Of a DNA stretch of 5,266 nucleotides, positions 1 through 5,266 are shown piece by piece. A model generated the notes under the pieces. The model was not told the DNA's origin and did not search any database. It was given only the letters and a program-made list of their open reading frames with translations. The DNA lies in the NCBI GenBank assembly GCA_018266965.1, contig JAFDZJ010000142.1, positions 1 through 5,266 on the forward strand, in the 5' to 3' direction. Source of the stretch: Bacteroidota bacterium. GTDB taxonomy: Bacteria > Bacteroidota > Bacteroidia > Flavobacteriales > Weeksellaceae. The position numbers and the translations under genes were made by a program. Positions within the stretch are counted from its first letter, which is position 1. Every line of letters starts with the position of its first letter.

Positions 1-54
1 TATGAGAATGGGAAGCTAATTTTCACTACAAAACGACAAATTGAATACGAATAA
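1..54 (+). CDS. Possible 3' end of an upstream gene (partial)
   Basis: Reading from base 1 in frame 1, an open frame gives YENGKLIFTTKRQIEYE and stops at TAA (52-54). The residues look like an ordinary hydrophilic protein tail, and the frame enters from the left edge without a start codon. The structured repeat begins just after the stop, which fits a gene end. With only 17 codons no family can be named, and a chance open frame remains possible. The other two plus-strand frames close within about 21 bases. Confidence 0.4.
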   Translation, partial: YENGKLIFTTKRQIEYE

Positions 55-60
55 AAAACT

Positions 61-260
61 GCACACAACAAGGGTTTGGCGCAATGGCGGGTTAAGGCTA
101 AAATTAAAGTTTCGGCTTTCTATTCCGCAAAAAGCCAATTATATTGACTTTTTTCTTAAATTTATTCAATTAATTGGCTTTTGCTTACCGTGTCGCTAAA
201 TTGAAACTTTTCGCTTCAATTTCCGCCACTGACGCCAAGCCCCGAAACGTTACAGGCAAG
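61..260. repeat. Nested palindromic intergenic repeat (REP/MITE-like)
   Basis: Three inverted-repeat pairs are nested around one centre. The outer pair is GGGTTTGGCGCAATGGCGG (72-90) against 223-242, whose complement reads GGGcTTGGCGTCAgTGGCGG; this is 17 of 19 matches with one bulge. The middle pair is AAAGTTTC (106-113) against GAAACTTT (203-210). The inner pair is GCAAAAAGCCAATTA (127-141) against TAATTGGCTTTTGC (171-184), perfect apart from one A. The outer arms are much richer in G and C than their surroundings. The layout recalls interspersed palindromic repeats found between genes in flavobacterial genomes, a resemblance made from memory. No transposase or clear target duplication is visible. 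The outer limits, GCACACAACA on the left and AACGTTACAGGC on the right, are estimates. Confidence 0.7.
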
Positions 261-318
261 CGTAGAAAAACCGAACCACCAAAATAAATTCTGAAATTAA
301 TTCAAGTTTTTGTTTTAT

Positions 319-394
319 TTTTTGCCAACGCTCATTTAGCACATTTGGTTTTTGCCAACGCACAAACCAATCACAAAAAACCAAAAGAGCTAAA
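319..394. repeat. Inverted repeat with internal 13-bp direct repeat
   Basis: TTTTTGCCAACGC occurs at 319-331 and again at 349-361, a 30-bp period. Separately, TTTAGCACATTTGGTTTTT (335-353) pairs with 376-394, whose complement is TTTAGCTCTTTTGGTTTTT; this is 17 of 19 matches with a 22-base loop. The stem lies just beyond the stop of the minus-strand epimerase gene, so it could fold at the 3' end of the operon mRNA. The stem is AT-rich and lacks a T-run on its 3' side in the minus direction, so it is not a textbook intrinsic terminator. It may be a degraded relative of the neighbouring repeat element. Confidence 0.55.
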
Positions 395-413
395 TTTTCC
401 CTTCGCTACAAAC

Positions 414-1316
414 TCACAGACACAAAGACTTTTCTAAAGTATCGAACTCAAAATAAAATCCGGTATTTTTTAATTTTTCGTTGCTGACTTTTGAACCTTC
501 TAAAAGCATCACCGCCATTTCTCCAAAGAGCAAACGAATAACAAAAGCAGGTGCATTGGGTAAGAAGCTTTTATTTCCGAAAGATTTCAATAAGGCTTTT
601 GAGAAATTATTCATCGTAATTTGGTCCGTTGCAACAGCATTATAAATTCCGTTGAGTTGAGCATTAGAAAGAATAAATTCATACAATCTTAATAAATCGC
701 GAATGTCTATCCACGGCAAATATTGCTTACCTGAACCTAAAGAAACATTTATTCCGAGTTTGGCTAATGGGCTTAGTTTTTTAACCATTCCACCCTCTTT
801 TCCAAGAATAACTCCTTTGCGTAAAATAACAGTACGAATACCTAAATCGTTAAATTTTAAAGTAGCATCTTCCCATTTCTGACTAACAGAAGCTAAAAAA
901 TCATTACCGCTTTCAGAAGTTTCTACAAATGTTTTATCCGTTGTTACCGCACCATAAAACCCAACAGCAGAGGACGAAATAAAGATGTTGATGTTGAATT
1001 TATTTTCCGAAATATATTGATACAATAAGTCAATGGATTTTATGCGACTGTCAATAATTTCCTTTTTTCGTTGTTCTGTCCATCGTTTTTCGCCAATGTT
1101 TGCACCTGTTAAATTAATAAGAATTTCTACACCTTCAAATGCTTTTTTATCGATGTATTGTCGCTCAATATCCCATTGAAAAAAACAAATATTTTTCAAT
1201 GAATTTGCACTTGGCTTTCGGGTTAAAACATGAATAGAATACCCTTTCTCAACTAAAAAAGGAATAAGCTGTTTTCCAACAAAACCAGTTCCGCCAGTTA
1301 TTAGAATTTTTTTCAT
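414..1316 (-). CDS. TIGR01777 family NAD(P)-binding epimerase-like protein
   Basis: This is a cytosolic extended short-chain dehydrogenase/reductase of the YfcH-like TIGR01777 family. Family members bind NAD(P), but their physiological substrate is generally unknown. The 300-residue length is normal for the family. The N-terminal Rossmann motif GGTGFVG is at residues 8-14, with R33 after the second strand. NLTGANI (68-74) is followed by the family-typical RW (78-79), and SSSAVGFYG (114-122) carries the active-site-region tyrosine Y121. LPWIDIRDL (200-208) and GIYN (223-226) match the substrate-side region. The C-terminal stretch from about 254, including FGEMAVMLLEGSKV, matches the DUF1731 tail. 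The ATG begins 5 bp after the photolyase stop, making this the last gene of the four-gene operon. Its role there is inferred only from linkage. It is intact, with no frameshift or missing motif seen. Confidence 0.92.
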   Translation of the reverse strand: MKKILITGGTGFVGKQLIPFLVEKGYSIHVLTRKPSANSLKNICFFQWDIERQYIDKKAFEGVEILINLTGANIGEKRWTEQRKKEIIDSRIKSIDLLYQYISENKFNINIFISSSAVGFYGAVTTDKTFVETSESGNDFLASVSQKWEDATLKFNDLGIRTVILRKGVILGKEGGMVKKLSPLAKLGINVSLGSGKQYLPWIDIRDLLRLYEFILSNAQLNGIYNAVATDQITMNNFSKALLKSFGNKSFLPNAPAFVIRLLFGEMAVMLLEGSKVSNEKLKNTGFYFEFDTLEKSLCL

Positions 1317-1321
1317 TGTCT

Positions 1322-2617
1322 TTATTTTACTGCTTCACCATAAACTTTTAAAGCCCGTTCTCTTGCAAAACTATGTTCTACTATCGGTTTTGGATATTTT
1401 TCAGTTCCAAATTCAGCTACCCATTTTTTGATATAATCCGAATTTTTATCAAATTTTTCGGTTTGTAGTTCTGGACTAAAGACCCTGAAATAAGGTGCGG
1501 CATCGCAACCACAACCTGCTGCCCATTGCCAATTTCCGTTATTGGCTGACAAATCGTAATCGTTGAGTTTTTCAGCAAAATAGGCTTCGCCCCAACGCCA
1601 ATCTATCAGCAAATGTTTGCACAAAAAACTGGCAACTATCATCCGAACCCGATTGTGCATATAGCCGATTTCGTTGAGTTGTCGCATTCCGGCATCTACA
1701 ATCGGATAACCTGTTTTCCCAGTACACCACAGCTCAAATTCCTGCTCGTCATTTCGCCATTGAATAAAATCGTATTTCGCCTTAAAAGATTGACTGACCA
1801 CCTTTGGAAAATGATATAAAATCTGCATAAAAAACTCCCGCCAAATCAATTCGCCTAACCAAGTTTGATTGTGTTGCAAAGCAAAATCCACACATTTACG
1901 AATACTTATCGTTCCAAATCGCAGAGCAATTCCTAATTGAGTTGTTTTTTGAAGTGCTGGAAAATCTCTGTATTTATCATATTCATCAATGATTTTTGCA
2001 TCTAATTTTGGCGTTTCAAAATGAATATCCGTTTTCTTAAATCCAATTTCTTCTAAAGAATAAATTTCCGTAAAATCTTGCTTGAAAAAGTGATTAAAAT
2101 CTGCTTTATGAGTGTGATAATATTTTTCGGTCAATTGTTCTTTCCATTTTTTTGCATAAGGCGTATAAACCGTGTAAGGCGTTCCGTCATTTTTTACAAT
2201 CTCATTTTTATCAAAAATCACTTGGTCTTTAAATGCTTTAAAAGGAATATCTTGGGTTTTGAAAAAATTAAAAATTTCGGCATCTCTTTCAATGGCTTGT
2301 GGTTCATAATCCCGATTGCAAAACACAGCTTGAATGTCGTATTCTTGGGAAAGTTGTTGAAAAATTTCTAAAGGATTTCCATAAAATGAGGTCAGCTTTG
2401 AATGATGATTTTTTAAAGCTAAATTGATTTCTGAAAGTGCCTGATGTATATAATCTACTCGTCTATCACTTTTATTTTCTAAAGGATCTAAAATAGATTT
2501 ATCAAAAATAAAAATAGGCAGCACTGGAAATTTAGAAGACAAAGCATGACACAAACCAACATTATCTTTCAACCGCAAATCTCTGCGAAACCAGAATATG
2601 GAAATTTTAGTTTTCAT
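1322..2617 (-). CDS. phr: Class I deoxyribodipyrimidine (CPD) photolyase
   Basis: This FAD enzyme repairs UV-induced cyclobutane pyrimidine dimers using blue or near-UV light. The N-terminal antenna domain starts with WFRRDLRLKDN (9-19). The C-terminal FAD-binding domain contains ELIWREF (256-262) and TGYPIVDAGMRQL (302-314). Aligned by eye to E. coli photolyase, the electron-transfer tryptophans are present at W287, W340 and W363. D353, D355 and the flavin N5-facing N359 are kept, as are substrate-site E256 and W259. M326 occupies the position where CPD photolyases have Met and (6-4) photolyases have His. These residues favour an active CPD enzyme over a pure cryptochrome. The 431-residue length is slightly short of E. 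coli PhrB. Antenna-cofactor contacts known for folate in E. coli are not clearly kept, so the antenna pigment is uncertain. The start ATG overlaps the lipocalin stop by 11 bp, indicating co-transcription. Confidence 0.95.
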   Translation of the reverse strand: MKTKISIFWFRRDLRLKDNVGLCHALSSKFPVLPIFIFDKSILDPLENKSDRRVDYIHQALSEINLALKNHHSKLTSFYGNPLEIFQQLSQEYDIQAVFCNRDYEPQAIERDAEIFNFFKTQDIPFKAFKDQVIFDKNEIVKNDGTPYTVYTPYAKKWKEQLTEKYYHTHKADFNHFFKQDFTEIYSLEEIGFKKTDIHFETPKLDAKIIDEYDKYRDFPALQKTTQLGIALRFGTISIRKCVDFALQHNQTWLGELIWREFFMQILYHFPKVVSQSFKAKYDFIQWRNDEQEFELWCTGKTGYPIVDAGMRQLNEIGYMHNRVRMIVASFLCKHLLIDWRWGEAYFAEKLNDYDLSANNGNWQWAAGCGCDAAPYFRVFSPELQTEKFDKNSDYIKKWVAEFGTEKYPKPIVEHSFARERALKVYGEAVK

Positions 2618-3167
2618 TTAAATACGGACTATCTGTTTTATCGTGTTTAACCCAAATCAATTTGGAAGTATCGTAACCAATTTCTTCAGCTATTTTTAAA
2701 TATTTTGTTTTTACGTCTTCGGGAATGGTTTTTGTACGGGATAAAATCCATAGATAATCCAAATCCTTTCCGGCAATCAAAGCATATTGATAATTTTCGT
2801 CCAAAGCCACCACATTGTAACCCGAATAAAAAGGGCCGAAAAAGCTCACTTTTAAAGCAGCTACATTTTTATCTCCTCTAAATTTTGCCAATCCATCGGC
2901 TTTCGTCCATTTCTTTTTTACGAAATTGTAACCGCTGTTCAACACAATTACATTTCCTTTTTTATCTAATTTATACTGTGCGGAAGTATTGTTTAAATCT
3001 TTTTCAAAACGGAAATCAAAGCGTGCAATTTCGTACCAAGTGCCTAAATATCGATTGACATCAAAATTTTCTACTGGTTTTGCATTCTTGGGTATTGATG
3101 CACAAGAATTTAAAAGTAAAATTCCACAAGCTATAAAAGCGGTTCCTAATATTTTTCTATTTTTCAT
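2607..3167 (-). CDS. Blc-like lipocalin family lipoprotein
   Basis: This 186-residue protein resembles the bacterial lipocalin Blc, a membrane-anchored lipid-binding protein linked to envelope stress. A lipoprotein signal peptide is clear: charged MKNRK, a hydrophobic core, then lipobox LNSC with the lipidated cysteine at C22. The first conserved lipocalin motif is GTWYEIAR (42-49), with the invariant G-x-W at 42-44. FFGPFYSGYNVVALD (108-122) and YLWILSRT (137-144) match the later strands and the closing motif with its conserved arginine. The residues after C22 (ASIP) give no clear inner-membrane retention signal by enterobacterial rules; Bacteroidota sorting differs, so outer-membrane placement is inferred. 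Its ATG lies inside the end of the marR gene and its end overlaps the photolyase start. Lipocalins are often found beside photolyases in light- or oxidative-stress clusters. The ligand is unknown. Confidence 0.93.
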   Translation of the reverse strand: MKNRKILGTAFIACGILLLNSCASIPKNAKPVENFDVNRYLGTWYEIARFDFRFEKDLNNTSAQYKLDKKGNVIVLNSGYNFVKKKWTKADGLAKFRGDKNVAALKVSFFGPFYSGYNVVALDENYQYALIAGKDLDYLWILSRTKTIPEDVKTKYLKIAEEIGYDTSKLIWVKHDKTDSPYLNEN

Positions 3168-3825
3168 TTTTTTCTATTTTAAAAGTTAACGCTTCTCTTA
3201 GTAAATCCTCCGTTTCAATATTTCTATCATAAATTGGTTGATGAAAATCATCGAGTTTATGTAACAATCGGATTAATTCCATTTTTTCATTTTGCGATAA
3301 ATTTCCGGTAACTATAGAAGTAGCTTGTCGTATTTTATCCATAAGGTTTTCCAATTCTTGAAGTCCGGTTTCGGAAATTGAAATCACTTTACTTCGTTTG
3401 TCAATTTTAGAATTCCGCTGTTCAATCCAACCTTGATTGATTAAACGATTAATAATCTGCATTCCAACCGGTTTTTCATGTACATTTTTTTTGATTAAAT
3501 CCATTTTTGACATTTCGCCAAATGCTTTTAGATTTATCAGATAAATAAAATCTTCTTGCGTAGAGAAATCCGACCCAACAATTGCCGATTTGGAATAGCT
3601 TTTTGCATACCTATTCATGTGAACTATCAATGTATTAATTACACTTTCAGCACTTCTACCGTTTTCTTTCCCTTCCCAATCCGGTTCATTAACGACAGTG
3701 TTATTGTTTGTCGAAATCCAATTTTTAAACCCTTCAATAGATGTTTCAAAATGGTTGTTATTGTTGGTTTCAATCTCAAATTCCTGAACTAAATCGAGTA
3801 CATCTTTAATTAAACCATAATTCAT
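3157..3825 (-). CDS. MarR-family winged-helix transcriptional regulator
   Basis: This is a 222-residue DNA-binding regulator and the first gene of the operon. The winged helix-turn-helix spans roughly residues 90-155. Its recognition region is MSKMDLIKKNVHEKPVGMQI (105-124), followed by INRLINQGWIEQ. The wing, NSKIDKRSKVISISETG (138-154), carries the D-x-R signature (D142, R144) typical of MarR proteins. Helical ends rich in charged residues would form the dimer interface. It is longer than classical MarR (about 145 residues): about 85 N-terminal residues precede the core, with Asn-rich stretches at 21-24 and 40-42. No B12, LOV, BLUF or other light-sensing motif is visible. The chosen ATG is preceded at about 20 bases by a good -7 element, giving a short leader. 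The stop TAG overlaps the lipocalin start by 11 bp. It probably controls its own operon and possibly the divergent receptor; its ligand is unknown. Confidence 0.9.
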   Translation of the reverse strand: MNYGLIKDVLDLVQEFEIETNNNNHFETSIEGFKNWISTNNNTVVNEPDWEGKENGRSAESVINTLIVHMNRYAKSYSKSAIVGSDFSTQEDFIYLINLKAFGEMSKMDLIKKNVHEKPVGMQIINRLINQGWIEQRNSKIDKRSKVISISETGLQELENLMDKIRQATSIVTGNLSQNEKMELIRLLHKLDDFHQPIYDRNIETEDLLREALTFKIEKNEK

Positions 3826-3843
3826 TTTAACTGATTTTAGAAT

Positions 3844-3862
3844 ACAAATATACTATATGTTT
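3844..3862. promoter_or_regulatory. Candidate MarR operator palindrome
   Basis: The core ATATACTATAT (3848-3858) is a perfect inverted repeat about its central C. Extending to 3844-3862, 7 of 9 mirrored pairs match. The site overlaps the minus-strand -7 element, so binding would block transcription of the regulator's own operon, the usual MarR autorepression arrangement. A short TATACT/AGTATA inverted pair (3849-3854 and 3871-3876) could add a second contact. AT-rich sequence makes chance palindromes common, so this remains a prediction. Confidence 0.4.
3845..3852 (-). promoter_or_regulatory. -7 promoter element of the marR operon
   Basis: On the minus strand this reads TATATTTG, an exact match to the Bacteroidota -7 consensus TAnnTTTG. 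It ends 19 bases before the marR ATG, which would give an untranslated leader of roughly 12-15 bases. No convincing TTG is found at the expected -33 spacing, which may mean activator dependence or simply a weak promoter. Confidence 0.55.
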
Positions 3863-3905
3863 TTAAATAAAGTATAATAATAGACTTTTGTTTAAAATAT
3901 TAGTT

Positions 3906-3913
3906 TACTTTTG
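3906..3913 (+). promoter_or_regulatory. -7 promoter element of the TonB receptor gene
   Basis: TACTTTTG matches TAnnTTTG exactly and ends 22 bases before the receptor ATG. A TTTG at 3887-3890 is a possible -33 element, but the 15-base spacer is shorter than the usual 17-23, so that part is weak. Confidence 0.6.
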
Positions 3914-3935
3914 CACTAATTAACTGGTTGGTTAT

Positions 3936-5266
3936 ATGAAGAAAATACTTTTAGGGTTGGTTTTCCTTTTGACTGGAAACGGCATTTTTGCCCAAACAAC
4001 GGGTACTATCAACGGTGTAGTAAAAGACAAAAACACACAAGAAATATTAATTGGGGTAGTTCTTAAATTCTCAGGAAAAGATACTCTAAATACACTATCC
4101 GATGAAAATGGAGTTTTTTCGGTTCAACTTCCGGTTGGAAAATATAATCTAGAAACTTCCTATATTGGTTACACCCCTTTCACGCTTTACAACATTAATT
4201 TGACTTCTGGAAATGCCCAAATTTTACAGATAGAATTGGACGAGAAAAATCAAGAATTACAAGAAGTGGTCATCAATGCCGGAAAATCGGTTAGGGCTAC
4301 GGATATGATAACACCTTTGGCTACCCAAAAATTAACAGCCGAAGAAATAAAACCCAACCCTGGTGGAAACTTTGATGTTTCAAAAGTTATTCAGGCATTG
4401 CCAGGAGTAGCAGGAGGAACAACACCTAACCGAAATGATATTATTGTGCGTGGTGGCGGCCCGAGTGAGAATGTTTATTATTTGGACGGCATCGAAATTC
4501 CCGTGTTAAACCATTTTCAAACACAAGGTGCAAGTGGCGGAGCAACCGGAATTTTAAATGTGTCATTTATACAAGATGTGCAACTCACTTCATCGGCTTT
4601 TAATGCGAAGTATGACAACGCTTTAGCTTCTACGATTGTTATTAAACAACGAAACGGCAATCCTGACAAATTGAGTGGAAACTTCCGCTTATCGGGAACA
4701 GAATTTGCCGCTATGTTAGAAGGTCCATTGGGAAAGAAAACCACTTTTATGGCTTCGGCAAGGCGTTCGTATCTGCAATTTTTATTCAAATTATTAGATT
4801 TACCCATTCGCCCTGACTACTATGATTTTCAATACAAAGTAAACCACAAAATCAATAACAAAACTGAATTGACTTTTATAGGAATTGGAGCAATAGACAA
4901 TTTTAAATTAGCCGTTCCGAAAAAGAGTGATGCCAATACGGAATATATCAATCGGGCAAATCCGTTAATCAAGCAATGGAATTATACCGTTGGAGCAACC
5001 TTGAAACGATTGGTGAATAATGGCTTTTTTACCATTGCTTTAAGCAGAAATATGTTTTTTAATGGTGCTGATCGCTATGAAAACAATGCTTCAAAAAGTG
5101 GAAATAAATTATTCAGTTTGGGAAGTCACGAAACGGAAAACAAACTTCGTTTTGATATGAATAAATTTAAAAACGGTTGGAAATACAGTTATGGTGTAGA
5201 TGCACAATATGTAAAATACGATGCCGATATTTTCAATACGATAAAAGAAGAAGTAAAGGATAATAA
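3936..5266 (+). CDS. TonB-dependent outer-membrane receptor (5' part)
   Basis: This is the N-terminal 443 codons of an outer-membrane transporter that imports a large or scarce nutrient using TonB energy; the frame stays open to the window edge. Residues 1-19 form a signal peptide ending IFA before Q20. Residues 22 to about 102 look like a carboxypeptidase-regulatory-like (CarboxypepD_reg/DUF4480-type) beta-sandwich, with the typical GTINGVVKD start and DENGVFSVQLPVGKYNL. ELQEVVINAG (107-116) lies where the TonB box is expected. The plug domain runs from about 120 to 240 and contains VIQALPGVAG, IIVRGGGPSENVYYLDGIEIP and a YDNALASTIVIK end. The rest is early beta-barrel strands. No SusD partner is visible, since the downstream side is missing, so the substrate (siderophore, peptide, glycan or B12) cannot be assigned. 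It is transcribed divergently from the marR operon and may share its regulation. The ATG is supported by the signal peptide and the -7 element. Confidence 0.93.
   Translation, partial: MKKILLGLVFLLTGNGIFAQTTGTINGVVKDKNTQEILIGVVLKFSGKDTLNTLSDENGVFSVQLPVGKYNLETSYIGYTPFTLYNINLTSGNAQILQIELDEKNQELQEVVINAGKSVRATDMITPLATQKLTAEEIKPNPGGNFDVSKVIQALPGVAGGTTPNRNDIIVRGGGPSENVYYLDGIEIPVLNHFQTQGASGGATGILNVSFIQDVQLTSSAFNAKYDNALASTIVIKQRNGNPDKLSGNFRLSGTEFAAMLEGPLGKKTTFMASARRSYLQFLFKLLDLPIRPDYYDFQYKVNHKINNKTELTFIGIGAIDNFKLAVPKKSDANTEYINRANPLIKQWNYTVGATLKRLVNNGFFTIALSRNMFFNGADRYENNASKSGNKLFSLGSHETENKLRFDMNKFKNGWKYSYGVDAQYVKYDADIFNTIKEEVKDN

Larger units (their letters stand above)
55..413. other. Gene-free gap holding two repeat structures
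   Basis: No credible coding frame is visible on either strand in this 359-base stretch. It carries a nested palindromic element (about 61-260), an AT-rich spacer (about 261-318) and a smaller inverted/direct repeat block (319-394). The last 19 bases lead into the 3' end of the minus-strand epimerase gene. No tRNA, rRNA or recognised riboswitch was seen. Confidence 0.7.
3826..3935. promoter_or_regulatory. Divergent promoter region, operon and receptor
   Basis: This very AT-rich 110-bp gap lies between the two divergent start codons and must hold both promoters. It contains one TAnnTTTG element on each strand, about 55 bp apart, and an imperfect palindrome over the minus-strand element. A regulator bound here could affect both directions. 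No Shine-Dalgarno sequence is seen before either ATG, as is usual in Bacteroidota. Confidence 0.75.

Noticed and set aside
61..260. Retron, riboswitch or other functional ncRNA
   Set aside because: No reverse transcriptase or effector gene is adjacent and no known riboswitch core is recognisable; a palindromic intergenic repeat explains the structure more simply.
319..361. Possible CRISPR-like repeat (TTTTTGCCAACGC twice, 30-bp period)
   Set aside because: Only two short copies with a 17-base interval, no further units and no cas genes nearby.
335..394. Intrinsic terminator for the minus-strand operon
   Set aside because: The hairpin is AT-rich with a long loop, and no T-run follows the stem in the minus direction. 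It may still affect the mRNA 3' end, but the terminator call is not supported.
1322..2617. Cryptochrome DASH or (6-4) photolyase
   Set aside because: The substrate-site Met (M326), E256, W259 and overall E. coli-like spacing point to a class I CPD photolyase; the His expected in (6-4) enzymes is absent at that position.
1613..3792. Several plus-strand open frames of 66-97 codons opposite the operon (1613-1819, 2078-2371, 2989-3189, 3556-3792)
   Set aside because: Each lies wholly or almost wholly antisense to a strongly supported gene, shows no recognisable domain, and has a composition expected of a complementary-strand shadow.
4517..4807. Minus-strand 96-codon open frame inside the TonB receptor gene
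   Set aside because: It is antisense to the conserved plug and early barrel region, and the plus-strand frame has clear family motifs throughout.

Overview
The window looks like chromosomal DNA from a Bacteroidota member, most likely a flavobacterium. It is AT-rich and has no clear Shine-Dalgarno sequences. Both promoters in the one divergent intergenic region carry the TAnnTTTG -7 element typical of the phylum. The rightmost gene is an outer-membrane TonB-dependent receptor with the N-terminal carboxypeptidase-regulatory-like domain common in this group. The exact species cannot be named from the sequence alone.

Layout. Bases 1-54 may be the 3' end of a plus-strand gene that begins outside the window. 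Bases 55-413 hold no gene. They contain a nested palindromic repeat (about 61-260) and a second, smaller inverted/direct repeat block (319-394). Bases 414-3825 are a four-gene minus-strand operon. Read in transcription order it is a MarR-family regulator, an outer-membrane-type (Blc-like) lipocalin lipoprotein, a class I CPD photolyase and a TIGR01777-family NAD(P)-binding epimerase-like protein. The genes overlap by 11 bp, overlap by 11 bp and are separated by 5 bp, so they are almost certainly co-transcribed. A 110-bp divergent promoter region (3826-3935) separates the operon from a TonB-dependent receptor gene on the plus strand, which runs off the right edge.

How the genes may work together. 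A photolyase next to a lipocalin and a TIGR01777 protein resembles the light- or oxidative-stress neighbourhoods that many bacteria place under B12-dependent CarH/LitR regulators. Here the regulator is a MarR-type winged-helix protein with no visible photosensory domain. The inferred model is a stress- or ligand-responsive operon: the photolyase repairs UV damage, the lipocalin handles lipids or another hydrophobic ligand at the outer membrane, and the epimerase-like protein performs an unknown redox step. An AT-rich imperfect palindrome covering the regulator's own -7 element is a plausible autoregulatory operator. Nothing in the window is clearly a novel system. The most interesting items are this compact operon with its atypical regulator and the structured repeat in the 5' gap.
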